From contig NC_092562.1 in assembly GCF_037975245.1 (NCBI RefSeq), positions 3,488,001 to 3,552,000 of the forward strand: a DNA stretch of 64,000 nt, given 5' to 3'. Both the position numbers and the translations under genes were made by a program. Positions within the stretch are counted from its first letter, which is position 1; each line of letters begins with the position of its first letter. The notes under the pieces were generated by a model. It did no database searches. It worked only from the letters and a program-made list of their open reading frames with translations, and was not told where the DNA came from. The DNA is from Apostichopus japonicus (lineage: Eukaryota; Echinodermata; Holothuroidea; Aspidochirotida; Stichopodidae). Shown here one piece after another: positions 12,677 through 23,420 of the stretch.

Positions 12677-15600
12677 CTGGAGATACAAACGGAAAGAGTG
12701 TGATGTCACCATTCCATGTAGTATTACCTTTTAGCTTTGTCTTAAGTATAGCAGTCGTCTGTACGAATCTGGTCGGAAACTTCTACACTTTATCCGATCC
12801 GATGTAAAAGCTGAGATTGCTGAGAAATCATCCAATTGATTAAATGAACCATTAAGAATGCCAACCTTTGATATCTTTGCCTGATTTCAAACCATTCTCA
12901 GTTTCCTTAAACATCTGACAATGGTTCATGGTGTCACCAGATTGTGACAAACTTCAACACGGAACGTCTTTTTTAAGACCAACGTACCTACATTATAATC
13001 TAACAGATCTCTGTGGGACCAACTCACATACACAACAGTTAATTAATCTAATCAGCTGCAAATTTCATTGCATTCTTGTCTTTTTAAGACCAACGTACCT
13101 AAATTATAATCTAACTGATCTCTGTGGGACCGACTCACATACACCAGAGTTATTCAAGACCAACGTACCTACAATATAATCTACCTGGTCTCTTTGAGAC
13201 CTACCCACATAAACCAGAGTTTATTTATCTTACCTGCTGCGATCTTAGTTTGAATTCTCGTCGTTCATCTTCTGTGATTGGAGCATATCCATCCTCATTG
13301 TCACTGTGTTCGTGCCAACCCATCTCACGCAGTAACCTACAATAGATTAATAAAATCTCACTTTGGAATGATTCAAAAGAGGTCGGACAGATTTTAAATA
13401 CAATCAGAACGTATGTAAATCACAGGTACTGGTACCTCAATTAGGTTCTTTCAATATATTTTCCAGAAAACCATAATAAACCATGCTTCTGTCAGAACTT
13501 TTGGTAACGAACCTCAAGCTGTTTTTCATACAAGGTATAATTGAAAAAGAAATTATTGGAAAGCATGCAACATGAACCAGGAAACCTCAGAATTACAGCT
13601 AAGTCCGGTGGTCTACCAAGTGAGCTACACATCACTAGTGGTGGGTGGGTTCATACACCAGTCAAGCGCCCTATAGCATACCTCACAGCTATGGCTATAT
13701 TTTTTTTTCCAACACAAAGTGGAACACATCCTGAAGCACACAATACGTACATGTATACAACCTATTGCAAAATTCACAATGGTTATTAAACTTATGAATT
13801 TATGACATGGAAATGTGATCATGGTAATGAGCATAGAGAACTTTGCATGGGAAAAAAATCATTGCAACACTGGAAAAGTGATCTCAATATAAATTTGTAA
13901 ATATAATATAATAAATATAATATCTAAATATAATATCCAGGCTGCTGTTATTCTCCATCTCTTGCAAAAATACTTGTCCTTTTTTGAAGGGATCAGCAGA
14001 ATCACTGGACATATCAATCGCTATGGCGATCCCTAGTATAGTAGGGAGAGCAGATGATCCTGATCGTAAAACTGCATAACATCTTGGATTGAGAACAACC
14101 ACCACCAATAGACTTTCCCGGAACAGGTTGCTGGAATATTCATCTCCGAGAACGGACTGGACTCATTGCATAGATTCACGGAAAGTGATAATTGCGACTG
14201 GCTTTCTGAACAACCACTGAGAACCAACATTTGAAACGGGAATGCCCCCTTTTTTTTTTTTACCTTTGTTCTGCTTCCAGGCTACTGGATAGCTTGGAAG
14301 TATTGTCTGATGTGCTGGTGTCGTCCCAGCTCGCATCGGCATCCAAGTAGCCATTCTCCAATGATGTGGTGATTTCAACAGAGTTTATGCTGCTGTCATG
14401 CTGTGAAAAGTAGAACAGGTATTAATAAAATTACCCCTCAGTAGGTGCCAATACTAACTAAAAGAAAGGAAGAAAAAAAGAAGGGAGGACTCATTGCTGG
14501 AGGAGAGGGGGGGTGGGGTGGTTAGGGAAGAATTGAAGGGGGGATTCATTGCTGGAGGAGGGGGGGGCGGTTAGGGATGATATTACCATGTTCAGTCAAT
14601 GCTGTCAGTCCAGGTACTTCAAAAAAAAGATACATGGGCTTAGGGTGGTCTACGTAACTTTCAAATTCAACATTACAACTAAGTCCAAGACCCAGTGTTC
14701 AATAACATTTTGGTAAAAAAATTAATCAGTCTAAGAGCGACTTATGTCAATCTGAGATCCAACTTGTGAGTTTTCATACTCACCAAGTTTTTCTCGTTCT
14801 CCGCCATGTCGTGGTTGAGACTGGAAGCACGATTGAAGTTGTAATCTTCGTTCTCATAACCACCGTTTTCAGTTGCGTTTGAGTTGCGCAATCCCAGAAG
14901 AAAGTTGTTCTTTGGAACTTTCTTCACCCTACTCCCGGGGGTGAGCCGAGAAGACGGAACATCCACCGGCTGAGACAGTGTTAACAATGGAGGTTTGGCT
15001 GGTGGAGGCTGCAAAAAAATAAATAAATAAACAGCACACAAAATATCGGAACTGGTGCCCAAAAGTACCCTTACTGTATCTGCCTTGCTAAATCAAAATA
15101 TCATAGTGTCTTACATCACACAACCAATATAAAAGATTGCAATAGAAGACCACCGCAGCCTTGATGTGATGCTTACAACTTACCAAACAGTGGGAGCAGT
15201 TTTCCTAAAATAATAACTATTTCAACTATTTACGATGTCAATCAAACAGTTCCCATGAAAATGTCCTGGAATTTTCAACACAGCTTTAACAGTATGTTTT
15301 AGTTGCTGATTGATCACTTCAACAGTCCAGTTTTATTACAGTGTACCTAAAAGTAGTTACATCGGCATAACTGATATTAACCAATATTGATGAAAGAAAT
15401 GGCTATGACGACAACTGATATCGGTGTAAATAATATTTTAAAACTATGACCGTGAAAGTTAGATGACCCCCCCCCCCAACCCATCACATGCACGCATGGT
15501 TGGTCAAAATTAGACATCTTATTATGGAATTTCATGATCTACCACTGAGTAAATGATGCATGCCACCAAACCATGAATGAAGCCACCTAACGAGCCTATC

Positions 15601-18600
15601 CTGAATCAAACAGAACTGTCATATGCAACAAGCCTGCAAAATATAAGGTTTACATGTGAACAATTCTGACTATGTCTCATGTAGAATTTTAAATTGACTA
15701 CAGTGGTGGGCCTTCCCCCTGATGCCCCACCCCCTACCCCCCAGACTTGAGCCTGACTCAATCATCATGCCAGGTAACAAGTCTCTGTTAAAGCTGAGGC
15801 TTGTTTTGTTATACTTACATCCACAAGAACCGCTGGGGGATTGCTACTGTTACCATTGCTGTTGGTTACAACACCTGGCTTGTCCTTGGAAATTGTGGTC
15901 TCCTTGGTAACAAGATTCCGTGGAGTGACCTGCATGCAAGACAGATTGTTGATGTACCATGAACAAAAACCGTGTTGAGTTTGCATGGTAAAAGATGACC
16001 AATTTCAACGTACTTACAGTAGTAATAAAACATTGCTCTTTCACTATATTTTAATGTGATAAAAAAATAAGATTTAAAAAATTAAAAGCTATCATACAGG
16101 AAGTACAAAAAAACAACACAGAAACACATTAGTCAAACTCCATCTGCAAAACTTTGCAGAAGAAGTCACATTATATATATATATGTATATATATTCATAT
16201 TTGTGGCAGACTTGTCGGAGACCTCGCTAAAGCAGTTATCATGTCTGGAGAACAGCTAAGATCGCTGTATTTCGGCATTTTACTTCTCCACCTCCACTTT
16301 TGCTTCATGCTGCCATCATTTTGAGATTACATTCACGAATACATAGATGTTGTTTTATTCTGTTAACACTCCCACCCTTTCCTGCATGATAACACTGTAA
16401 ATATAGACATGCAAAACTCTGCTGTTACCAGAAAGTGTTGTAGATAAAAAAAAATGGACTATCTGATTCTTCTTTTCTTTATTACCTTTGTGTTCACTAC
16501 CTTTGCGGTCAACTTTAGTCCAGTGTTGATGCTCTTTACGGAGATGATACCCCGGGTGGAAGAGGAGGATGAGGAGGGCGGGGGGGCTCCAGTACTGGAA
16601 GTAGAGGTAGAACGAGCTGACAAAATCGATGCCTTTGGGGTTCCACTCTCCTTGGGATCTTTATGTGTGGTCTTTTGTATGAACTTGTAGGGCTTCCCGC
16701 CAACTGTGGTATACTTTGGGGTTCCCGGTCTGTTGTCTGTTGAGATTCAGAGACGAAAGGTACACAGTTATGGTTTTAGTCCGCTATTGTTACAATTAAA
16801 GTTTGCAAAAGTAGCTAGAGATATCTTATGAAAGGGCAACATGTTATTTCACATGCTATTTACAAAAGTTCCCCACATTGTTTGAATAGGAAATGTGAAG
16901 ATAAAGCGTAACAATTGGGCCATCTCGATGTGAAAATAGAACAGCTGAGTGTGTGAGCTCTGTTAACACAGTACTAATGTTCAACAACAGGCTCTAGATC
17001 ACACAAATGCAAGTTACCTGGAGAAAAAAACCCCACCAAAACAAACTTTTTTTTCAATAGCAGTCTACCTCTCTTGTCAATGTCAGCCATCTCTTCAATT
17101 TGAAAGTGAAGTCACTAACACAAAGTAGCTATACAGACCCAAAGAATTGCCCTCATGCTTGCTATGAATGGTCAACTTTACATCCATACATACCAGATAG
17201 TGAATAACTGATCTGGTAGCACATTGCAGAATGCTGCACAAAATGGTCAAATTACTATACAATTGCAAAGATGTATAGCAGTCTTTGCACACAGGAATCT
17301 TAGTATTCTATAACTAACATAAGACTATGCCTAACCTATGGACAAAATTCAGGGCTTCCAAAACTGCAAGATAAAAATGTTACCAATAAACTATCCCTGT
17401 TGCACATAAGCCTCTCTTCAGTCCATTTCTTGTTTCGATTTAGAGTAATAAAGTCATGGTCAAAGGACACGCATATCATGCTTTTTGTTGAAATACTGCA
17501 CCTGTCACAATTATAGTTTCCCTTTTATCTCTGCATCACTCATGCATTAACAGATAAAACGTTTAACAGACAACCAGGGAACAAAATCAGTGTTTATGAA
17601 TAAGGCAATTTTATTAACATTGTTCCTCATAAAATGAAGCAAATAACATGCTGTAATCTACTGTAGATTTTTGCATTTGCCCATTTTGGATGTCATTAGA
17701 CCGTAACAACACCCGATAAAACATTAACTGGAACCAAAACAAAGAATTCAGTCGGAGGAAGGGAGGAGGGACGGACATCTTGCTACATATGTGGAGTGTT
17801 AGCTCAGTGGTTAACGCTGGTGCCTTTCAATCATAAGGTACCCGGTTCGAGTCACTCCCAGATTAATGTATGTTGTCCAGTTACAGAGTTGTTGACAATT
17901 AACAATTCATAATCATGGACGTTAAATATGAATGTAAGAGACTGACTTTGGTCAGCTTGCAGCTTTGATAAGCCAATGAGGCTTCTTCGCGAGTTCCTGC
18001 TTACAGAAGGATCTAATATACATACATACAAACATATACATATATTTTTGCAATCGTTCTCAAAGACTCACCCCATGCACCGGCTGGTTGAGGAGGCTTC
18101 GCTGTTTCCTTCTTCTCATCTTTATCTCCAGATAACGAAGGCTGCACGACAAATAAAGGGGGGAGGGTGTAACAGTGATGGATGTGAATCAATACGAGTG
18201 AAAGTCACTACAACTATATCAAATACAAGGGAAAGTCCCTACCACAGTATCAAATACAAGGGAAAGTCCCTACAACAGTAGCAAAACACACGGTTAACCC
18301 GATCTGCAACCATGCTTCTTTGTTTGGTATGTTTAAAGGTAGGGTAACCAGCACAACCAAAACTGATGGAATTAACAATCCCCCCCACCCCAACCCAAAC
18401 AAAAACTTCTTTCTTATTGTACTATTTCTGATATGGTCTCGGGTACTGGAATAAATCATGACACAGTTTAACAAAGATGCACTCTTCCTAACAAGTCATG
18501 GTCGCCCTGGTTCACATGATATCAAGACTGACTGAATTCTCAGCTCATGCTCAGCTTACGAGGAGGTTGGAAAAGAAGCTATTCTACCGATAGTAAAAAA

Positions 18601-21600
18601 CTAGAAGTCGATCACCTCTTCATGTGAATCAAATATATAGAGCATCTCTCAGCTTCCATTTTTTAGGGAACGTTTTCATTGGAAAGTTTCACCCATATCG
18701 GCTCATTAAAGAAACCATTCATGCCAAACCCTCCCTCCTCACCACAAAAGAAAATCAGAAAAGAAGAAGAACTGCAACCTTGACAAAAAAACATAGAAAC
18801 TCACAAAGTCCTGACTTGATAAGGCACTTGAATCTTTCTCTCCTCCGGCATCCTTCACCCTATCCCCAGCCGCCCCAGCTTCCTTACTGAGTCGTAACCC
18901 AGCTCGATCAGAGCTCTTGCTTCTGTCCTCTGAATGGGAAGTGCGAGGATAGAAGCCATCCTTCCGATGGTCTGCATGATTGGAGCGCTCCTTAGAACCT
19001 GTGTGGGAGTTCCTGGAGAGACAAAAAGTTACAACTGTGGATATTTCATATGGGAAAGTGTCCTCTGAGGCGATCTCACTCGGGATTAAGGACAGAGGGA
19101 CAAGTGGGATCGGGCGTCAATGCAACATGAACAGAAAGGGCTGTGCAATCCTGTTTCGTTTCATGAACGTCAAAAAAGGGCTTACCATGCTGGACGAGTG
19201 AGGTATAGTTGCAATCTGAGATGAATACAATAATAAGCATAGTATGATCTTTCACGTGACACAAAGTCCTCCAAGTATTTTAGACTGTCACGTGACACAA
19301 AGTCCTCCAAGTATTTTAGACTGTCATGTGACACAAAGTCCTCCAAGTATTTTAGACTCACATGTGACACAATCACACAAAGTCCTCCAAGTATTACAGA
19401 CTGTCACGTGACACAAAGTCATCTAAGTATTACAGACTGTCACGTGACACAAAGTCCTCAAAGTATTTTAGACTGTCTTGTGACACAAAGTCCTCAAAGT
19501 ATTACAGACTGTCACGTGACTCAAAGTCCTCCAAGTGTTACAGACTGTCACGTGACTCAAAGTCCTCCAAGTGTTATTGACTGTCATGTGACTCAAAGTC
19601 CTCCAAGTATTATAGACTGTCACGTGATACATAGTCCTCCAAATATTACAGACTATCCTGTGACTCTGTCCTCCAAGTATCATAGACTGTCATACGACCC
19701 AAGGTCCTCCAAGTATTATAGACTGTCATGTGACTCAAAGTCCTCCAAGTATTATAGACTGTCACGTGACACAAAGTCCTCCAAGTATTTTGGACTGTCA
19801 CGTGACTCAATAAACATGGAGAATAAGTATAATAGACTAAACTAAAACAGATCGGTGCTAATGAGATGACGAGAAGATGGACAAGAAATAATGGACTTTC
19901 TTTGTCATTTCAATTTTCAACGTCATCAAATATAAATGGGCTGACGGTTCAAAGGATGTAACCCTATGGCCTTCTTCGGTCGCTAGCTTCAAGTCGGAAT
20001 ACTCACCCTGATGGGTACCTCTGGCGCCCTCCACTGTGATGACGGACCCCGCGAGACTGGCTCCTCCCGTTGTAGCCTTCCTCCCGCCCACGGGGCATTC
20101 CCTCTCTGGTGCCAGGACCAAACCTACCACGATACTGGTTGGGATTGGGGAAGAAGGTCTCTGTTGAGAACCCATGAGGTGGGGGGGGCGAGAACATGCC
20201 AGATGAGTTATGGTTCAGGGAGAGTCCATCTGTCATAGACATCAGATCATCAGCTGAATGCTGTCTGTTTGGGTACATTCTCCTTTCTGATGAGAGGAAA
20301 ATATTGAAAGGAACCAATATTAACAGTGATTAGTATCAAAATTTTGTCCCCTGGGAATTCTATAAATATATATTAACAGTGATTAGCATAAAAATGTTGT
20401 CCCCTGCGAATGCGACACACAACATTGACGGTTATGCATTTACTCATAGCCTAGAAGCTAAGTTAGAAATTCTCCATCCAAAATTCTGCACAAGTGCTTT
20501 ATTGACTGATTCAATGCATATCACGCACCATGGTCATTTGTTTCGGACATAAATTTTGTCAAGGGACGACCAAAAACACTGCTTCGCCTCTCAGAACACA
20601 ATATATGTTAGTTATACAGTTTCTTCTTCAATTCTAATGATCATATCACTCATATTTTGTATAGGAAACGAGAAAGGTGAGACAACACTCCAACTTGGTA
20701 ATCTAAACAACGTCCCTCCCACCATCCGGGCAAAGATAGAAGGTTTGAGACAAACACACATAGGAAGAGCAAACATGATCATTTTTATACAGGTTACAGT
20801 TGCCTAGGTTAAACCCAAAAGAGCACTAGATTTGGTCAGACTGCATGGCATGGTTTGGCTTCAGGAAGAGCTAACAATTTAAAGTTCTGCAAGTTACTGT
20901 GCCAGGCTTTCAATATCTAGCCACTCTGTTACACACCTCATAAAAGCACGCTGAGTCAATGTTTTCAATTTCAAGACTATAAAAGCCAAAAGTTAGGCAA
21001 ATATTGACCAACTCTGTGACCTGAATTTAATTTTGGTCGGTGAGTGAGTACTGCTGTAGGAAGAGTATGCAAAGCATCAGTTTGAAGCAAAATAAAACTG
21101 GTACCATCATTGACATGTGTTGCACTCCCTCCACGATGAAACTGTCTTGAGTAGCCATGGTTAGGGTAGAGGGGCACTTGACGGGACCGTGAATCTGAAT
21201 GATACTGATGCTTGCCGCCAGATAATCGATGATCGCCACTAGATTGGTGGGTAATCTGAAGAGGGGAAAAAAAAAACATTGCAAAAGATGTTTTTCACAC
21301 ATTTTATATGCAAAGGACAAGGGAGGTATATTCTAGCTAAGGTATCTACACATGTATCTCCGAACTCTAGTGTGATATGCTGTACTTTACAGAAAGTGGA
21401 AAACGGAAGGGGGGAGGGGGGGTGATAGTAGTATGGGGAAGAAGAAAATCCTCTGTTGAGGAATATGAGAATATTTTTGATGCCTTAAAGTCAGAGTACA
21501 ACTGCAGCAAAAGGATTATACAAAGGACAGGAAGGTTTCTGAAGAACATTTACCATGACAAGAGCATTGAGAGTGTTGTGGTCAAGTGGTCAAGGCAGTG

Positions 21601-22520
21601 GACTTGTAATCTAAGGTTTACAGTTTCAATTCCTCTCCAGATCAAGGCACTTTATCTCCATTGCCTCTCATCACCCAGTTGTATAAATTATGGGGACTTG
21701 CGAAGTAACTGGTAAATATAGTTGTCTGCGCCGGTTTGTGGCTGCATCCTATGGGACTTCCCTTAAGAGACAGGTAGATACTGGGAGGGATCATAAATTT
21801 GAAAATTCTGCACACTTTGGTGGTGTGGGTGTGACAAGTTACCAAACAACTAGGTGTAAAGTCGTGTGGGGTGGCCCTTGGCCTCACAGTAAACCCTCAA
21901 CTTTTTTAACTTTAAGTACTGTACATCACAGACCAGAAATTGGGTTGTACTATATTCTGAATTAATAAAAGGTTATCCCAAGTAAATGAAGTATTTGATG
22001 ACTCCTGGTGGTTCTTAACATTTTGCCTCTCAGAGACTTTTCTTTATCACTATTAATCACACACAAAACTCAAAACTCAAAAAAAAATTCTTCAAATCAT
22101 GAATCAACTGACAAGAGCTGCTTGAGAATATTTCATTAAGTCAACTGGTAGTTAACTTCCACAAACTGATCTGTCACGCCTGTCACTTCCAATCCTAAAT
22201 AAAACCAGATATGAATGAAAGAAAATTACAAAAGCAGGTTCTGACTCCTAGGAATACTTTAGTGTTCAATTTTTTGTGTGTGTACATAGCAATTTTGAAG
22301 GCCCTGGATATAGTCTCTGAAGACATACAGTGATGGTTCCTGTACATTCAAAAACCGTCAAAACCGGCTTGTACAGCCATTTGACCATATTTTGCATGGC
22401 ACTTTACAATGCGATACCGGATAAATCATTCCCCGGACTCACCTGATTACTGTGTGGTATTTTCAGCCAGGATGGTGCAAAATCATGTTCCGGTTGTTTG
22501 GCCATTGCAGCCGGTACCAT
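12530..22520 (-). CDS. GPBP1: Vasculin (GC-rich promoter-binding protein 1 family)
   Basis: Nuclear GC-rich promoter-binding/transcription-associated protein of the vasculin family. Eleven coding exons read on the minus strand: 22520-22443, 21255-21105, 20286-20007, 19012-18805, 18141-18072, 16736-16486, 15929-15819, 15008-14784, 14400-14264, 13336-13234, 12676-12530. All phases join and give 1761 nt, 586 aa plus stop, longer than human GPBP1 (about 473 aa). Family signatures: N-terminal HDFAPSWL; DFPSL spanning exons 4 and 5 (about residues 238-242) followed by GAW; a C-terminal block with SSLEAEQRLLREMGW and ITEDERREF (about residues 495-532); an LKRNGL segment and an acidic Ser/Asp tail. 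Start: an in-frame TAG lies two codons before the first Met; a second in-frame Met is residue 6 and matches the human start better. Introns carry minisatellites and SINEs. It is probably the single invertebrate counterpart of both vertebrate GPBP1 and GPBP1L1. Confidence 0.95.
12960..13215. repeat. Intronic tandem repeat, three imperfect copies
   Basis: In the last vasculin intron, a unit containing AGACCAACGTACCTA and GATCTCTGTGGGACC occurs three times (about 12977, 13087, 13158), with the first interval longer because of an insert. The array stops about 20 bases from exon 10. Confidence 0.7.
13234..13336 (-). CDS. GPBP1: Vasculin coding exon 10 (family core motif)
   Basis: Residues 504-538: LLREMGWHEHSDNDE, then APITEDERREFKLRSQQ, matching human LLKEMGWQEDSENDE...LTEDEMREF almost residue for residue. 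This exon alone identifies the family. Donor CAGCAG|GTAAGA, phase 0. Confidence 0.96.
14264..14400 (-). CDS. GPBP1: Vasculin coding exon 9
   Basis: Residues 459-504, acidic and Ser/Thr-rich, ending SSSLEAEQR, the start of the most conserved vasculin block. Acceptor TTTTCACAG, donor AAAG|GTAAAA, leaving phase 2. Confidence 0.92.
14475..14580. repeat. Short G-rich tandem duplication
   Basis: Two adjacent copies of a segment with CATTGCTGGAGGAG followed by a long G run and GGTTAGGGA, in the intron between vasculin exons 8 and 9. Confidence 0.6.
14784..15008 (-). CDS. GPBP1: Vasculin coding exon 8
   Basis: Residues 384-458: PPPAKPPLLTLSQPVD, a basic SRVKKVPKNNFLLGLR stretch, then an Asn/Glu-rich part ending ENEKNL. 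Behind a TTTTTTTGCAG acceptor; donor TTG|GTGAGT; 225 nt, phase 0-0. The KKVPKNNFLLGL segment sits where human vasculin has TDKKSEFLKALKR. Confidence 0.88.
15819..15929 (-). CDS. GPBP1: Vasculin coding exon 7
   Basis: Residues 347-383, VTPRNLVTKETTISKDKPG then an Asn/Ser linker ending LVD. Acceptor GCAG, donor GAT|GTAAGT; 111 nt, symmetric phase 0, so skipping it would not shift the frame. Confidence 0.85.
16486..16736 (-). CDS. GPBP1: Vasculin coding exon 6 (two in-frame donors)
   Basis: Residues 263-346: basic start (DNRPGTPKYTTVGGKPYKF), a Ser-rich linker, and a basic end GLKLTAK. Two AAG|GTA donors lie 15 bases apart, at 16501/16500 and 16486/16485, both phase 0, so VVNTK may be included or skipped. 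The downstream donor is listed because GTAATA is slightly closer to consensus than GTAGTG. Confidence 0.85.
17211..17365 (+). repeat. Dispersed repeat (TGGTCAAATT family), copy 1
   Basis: Contains CACAAAATGGTCAAATTAC, TATACAATTGCAAAGATG, TAGCAGT and ACAAAATTCAG in the same order as copies at 26.09 and 30.12 kb. No coding potential is seen. Confidence 0.65.
17791..18030 (+). mobile_element. tRNA-derived SINE in a vasculin intron
   Basis: The tRNA-like head carries a perfect box A (TAGCTCAGTGG, 17800-17810) and a near-perfect box B (GGTTCGAGTCA, 17844-17854) at normal spacing, followed by a non-tRNA body. A functional tRNA is unlikely: the anticodon arm does not fold well and there is no terminator run behind the head. 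The 3' limit is approximate. Confidence 0.7.
18072..18141 (-). CDS. GPBP1: Vasculin coding exon 5
   Basis: Residues 240-263: PSLSGDKDEKKE followed by a Pro-rich linker and GAW. It corresponds to the conserved DFPSL...GVWE block of human vasculin. Donor TGGG|GTGAGT, phase 1. Confidence 0.92.
18805..19012 (-). CDS. GPBP1: Vasculin coding exon 4
   Basis: Residues 170-239; charged (KDGFYPRTSHSEDRSKSSD) and ends in QDF, which joins the PSL of the next exon to make the conserved DFPSL. Donor TTT|GTGAGT, phase 0. Confidence 0.9.
19240..19820. repeat. 36-bp minisatellite with repeated GTCACGTGAC
   Basis: About 15 units of roughly 36 bp, each with CACAAAGTCCTCCAAGTATT and TAGACTGTCACGTGAC variants, in the intron between vasculin exons 3 and 4. 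The period is a multiple of three, which keeps a 145-codon frame open by accident. A partial outlying copy is at 22975-23065. Confidence 0.9.
20007..20286 (-). CDS. GPBP1: Vasculin coding exon 3
   Basis: Residues 77-170. Contains RQHSADDLMSMTDGLSLNH and an Arg/Gly-rich stretch (QYRGRFGPGTREG, then GRSQSRG). Joins the previous exon at phase 1 and leaves phase 2 at donor GTGAGT. Confidence 0.9.
20318..20410. repeat. Short direct repeat beside vasculin exon 3
   Basis: Two copies of a segment with TATTAACAGTGATTAG and TTTTGTCCCCTG, about 60 bases apart, just upstream of the exon 3 acceptor. Minor local duplication. Confidence 0.55.
21105..21255 (-). CDS. GPBP1: Vasculin coding exon 2
   Basis: Residues 27 to 77; polar, His/Ser/Arg/Gly-rich (SRSRQVPLYPNHGY, then SRQFHRGG), like the low-complexity basic N-terminal part of vasculins. 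Acceptor TTCAG, donor GATG|GTACCA, leaving phase 1. Confidence 0.85.
21571..21800 (+). mobile_element. Second tRNA-derived SINE in a vasculin intron
   Basis: Head with box A-like TGGTCAAGTGGT (21579-21590) and box B-like GTTTCAATTCC (21622-21632), joined to a conserved-looking body (GTTGTCTGCGCCGG, CTATGGGACTTCCC). It differs from the 17.8-kb SINE and belongs to another family. The 3' boundary is approximate. Confidence 0.65.
22443..22520 (-). CDS. GPBP1: Vasculin coding exon 1
   Basis: Residues 1-26, including HDFAPSWLKIP. The exon itself extends to 22548 as 5' UTR, behind a strong acceptor (about ten T then CAG). Donor is CAG|GTGAGT, phase 0. Confidence 0.93.
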
Positions 22521-22523
22521 TTG

Positions 22524-22541
22524 CTAAAGGGCTGCACTCAT
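22524..22541 (-). promoter_or_regulatory. Short upstream ORF in the vasculin 5' UTR
   Basis: The 5' UTR part of the exon holds ATG followed by four codons and TAG (peptide MSAAL). It ends three bases before the main ATG at 22520. This could reduce initiation at the first main Met or favour the second Met at 22505. The uORF is seen; the effect is inferred. Confidence 0.5.
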
Positions 22542-22974
22542 AGTGCCCCTGAAAAAAAAAAATAGAAAAATGACGATAAATAAATGTCAAGAAAAGGAAT
22601 AAGTTTAAACAAAATAAGTCTTGATACAAAGGTAACATGTAAGTTGATAAGTTGTCAGATTCTGACTATAAGTTTTTCCAAACTGCTTGTTTTTGTGTGG
22701 GACCAACTCTGATATGAATAATGGCATGTTCATTTACTGTATACAACTGTACAACCCCCCACGCAATCCAATTTGTAAATCACTCCGTCGTTAAACATCC
22801 GCTTGGTGGAAAACATCCACGAGGTAGGCTCGAGTCGATCAACTGCAATTGATGTCATTTTTAGTGATATCTGTGACGTTTGACCAGGAGTAACATTGTT
22901 TAGAGGAAACCCCAAAAGTAAATTTCATTCGAGGAGGTAGTTTCGAATACAGCGTAAAAGAGCTGTGAGACTGA

Positions 22975-23065
22975 GACTATCACGTGACTGTCCTCCAAGT
23001 ATTACAGACTGTCACATGATTCAAGGTCTTCCAAGTATCATAGACTGTCACACTTCACAAAGTCC
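22975..23065. repeat. Outlying copy of the 36-bp minisatellite
   Basis: About 2.5 degenerate units with ATCACGTGACTGTCC and CCAAGTATTACAGACTG, matching the array at 19.24-19.82 kb more than 3 kb away. Confidence 0.75.
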
Positions 23066-23259
23066 TCTGTGAGACTGAGTTACAGGATAAAATTATAAAA
23101 TTTCAAGGTGATGGATGCTGTGACTTATATAACTGAAACCTAACCATCCTCCCTAAGTTGTCTATTGTCCTCTCTCTCCTTGTTGCATGACTCCAACCAG
23201 CCTTGCTGGTAGTCAATTTTCAAACTCAATCCATTTTCCATACACTTAGTGTTACTTAC

Positions 23260-23420
23260 CTTAGCGCTTCTGGGCGTAATTGCTTGCTGATTTTCTCTCC
23301 AATCAGCGGGCATACATAAACGGCAGAGAAAAAAAAGAAGAGAAGTCTCTTCCAAAATCAGGAGGGGGTGATCTTTCCTTTGCACTACAGCCGATTGCAC
23401 TTAACGATTCGGAGGTTTAC
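23260..23420 (-). other. GPBP1: Possible 5' UTR exon of vasculin
   Basis: A consensus donor, CTAAG|GTAAGT on the minus strand, lies at 23260/23259 and could pair with the acceptor ahead of coding exon 1 at 22548. The exon's upstream end and the transcription start cannot be fixed from sequence. If vasculin shares a promoter with TMEM69, a further upstream exon near 32 kb is also possible. Confidence 0.35.

Noticed and set aside
17791-17863. Functional tRNA gene
   Set aside because: Boxes A and B are good, but the anticodon arm pairs poorly, there is no T-run terminator and a SINE-type body follows.
19408-19845. 145-codon plus-strand ORF
   Set aside because: It runs through the 36-bp minisatellite; the period is divisible by three, so any frame lacking a stop in one unit stays open.
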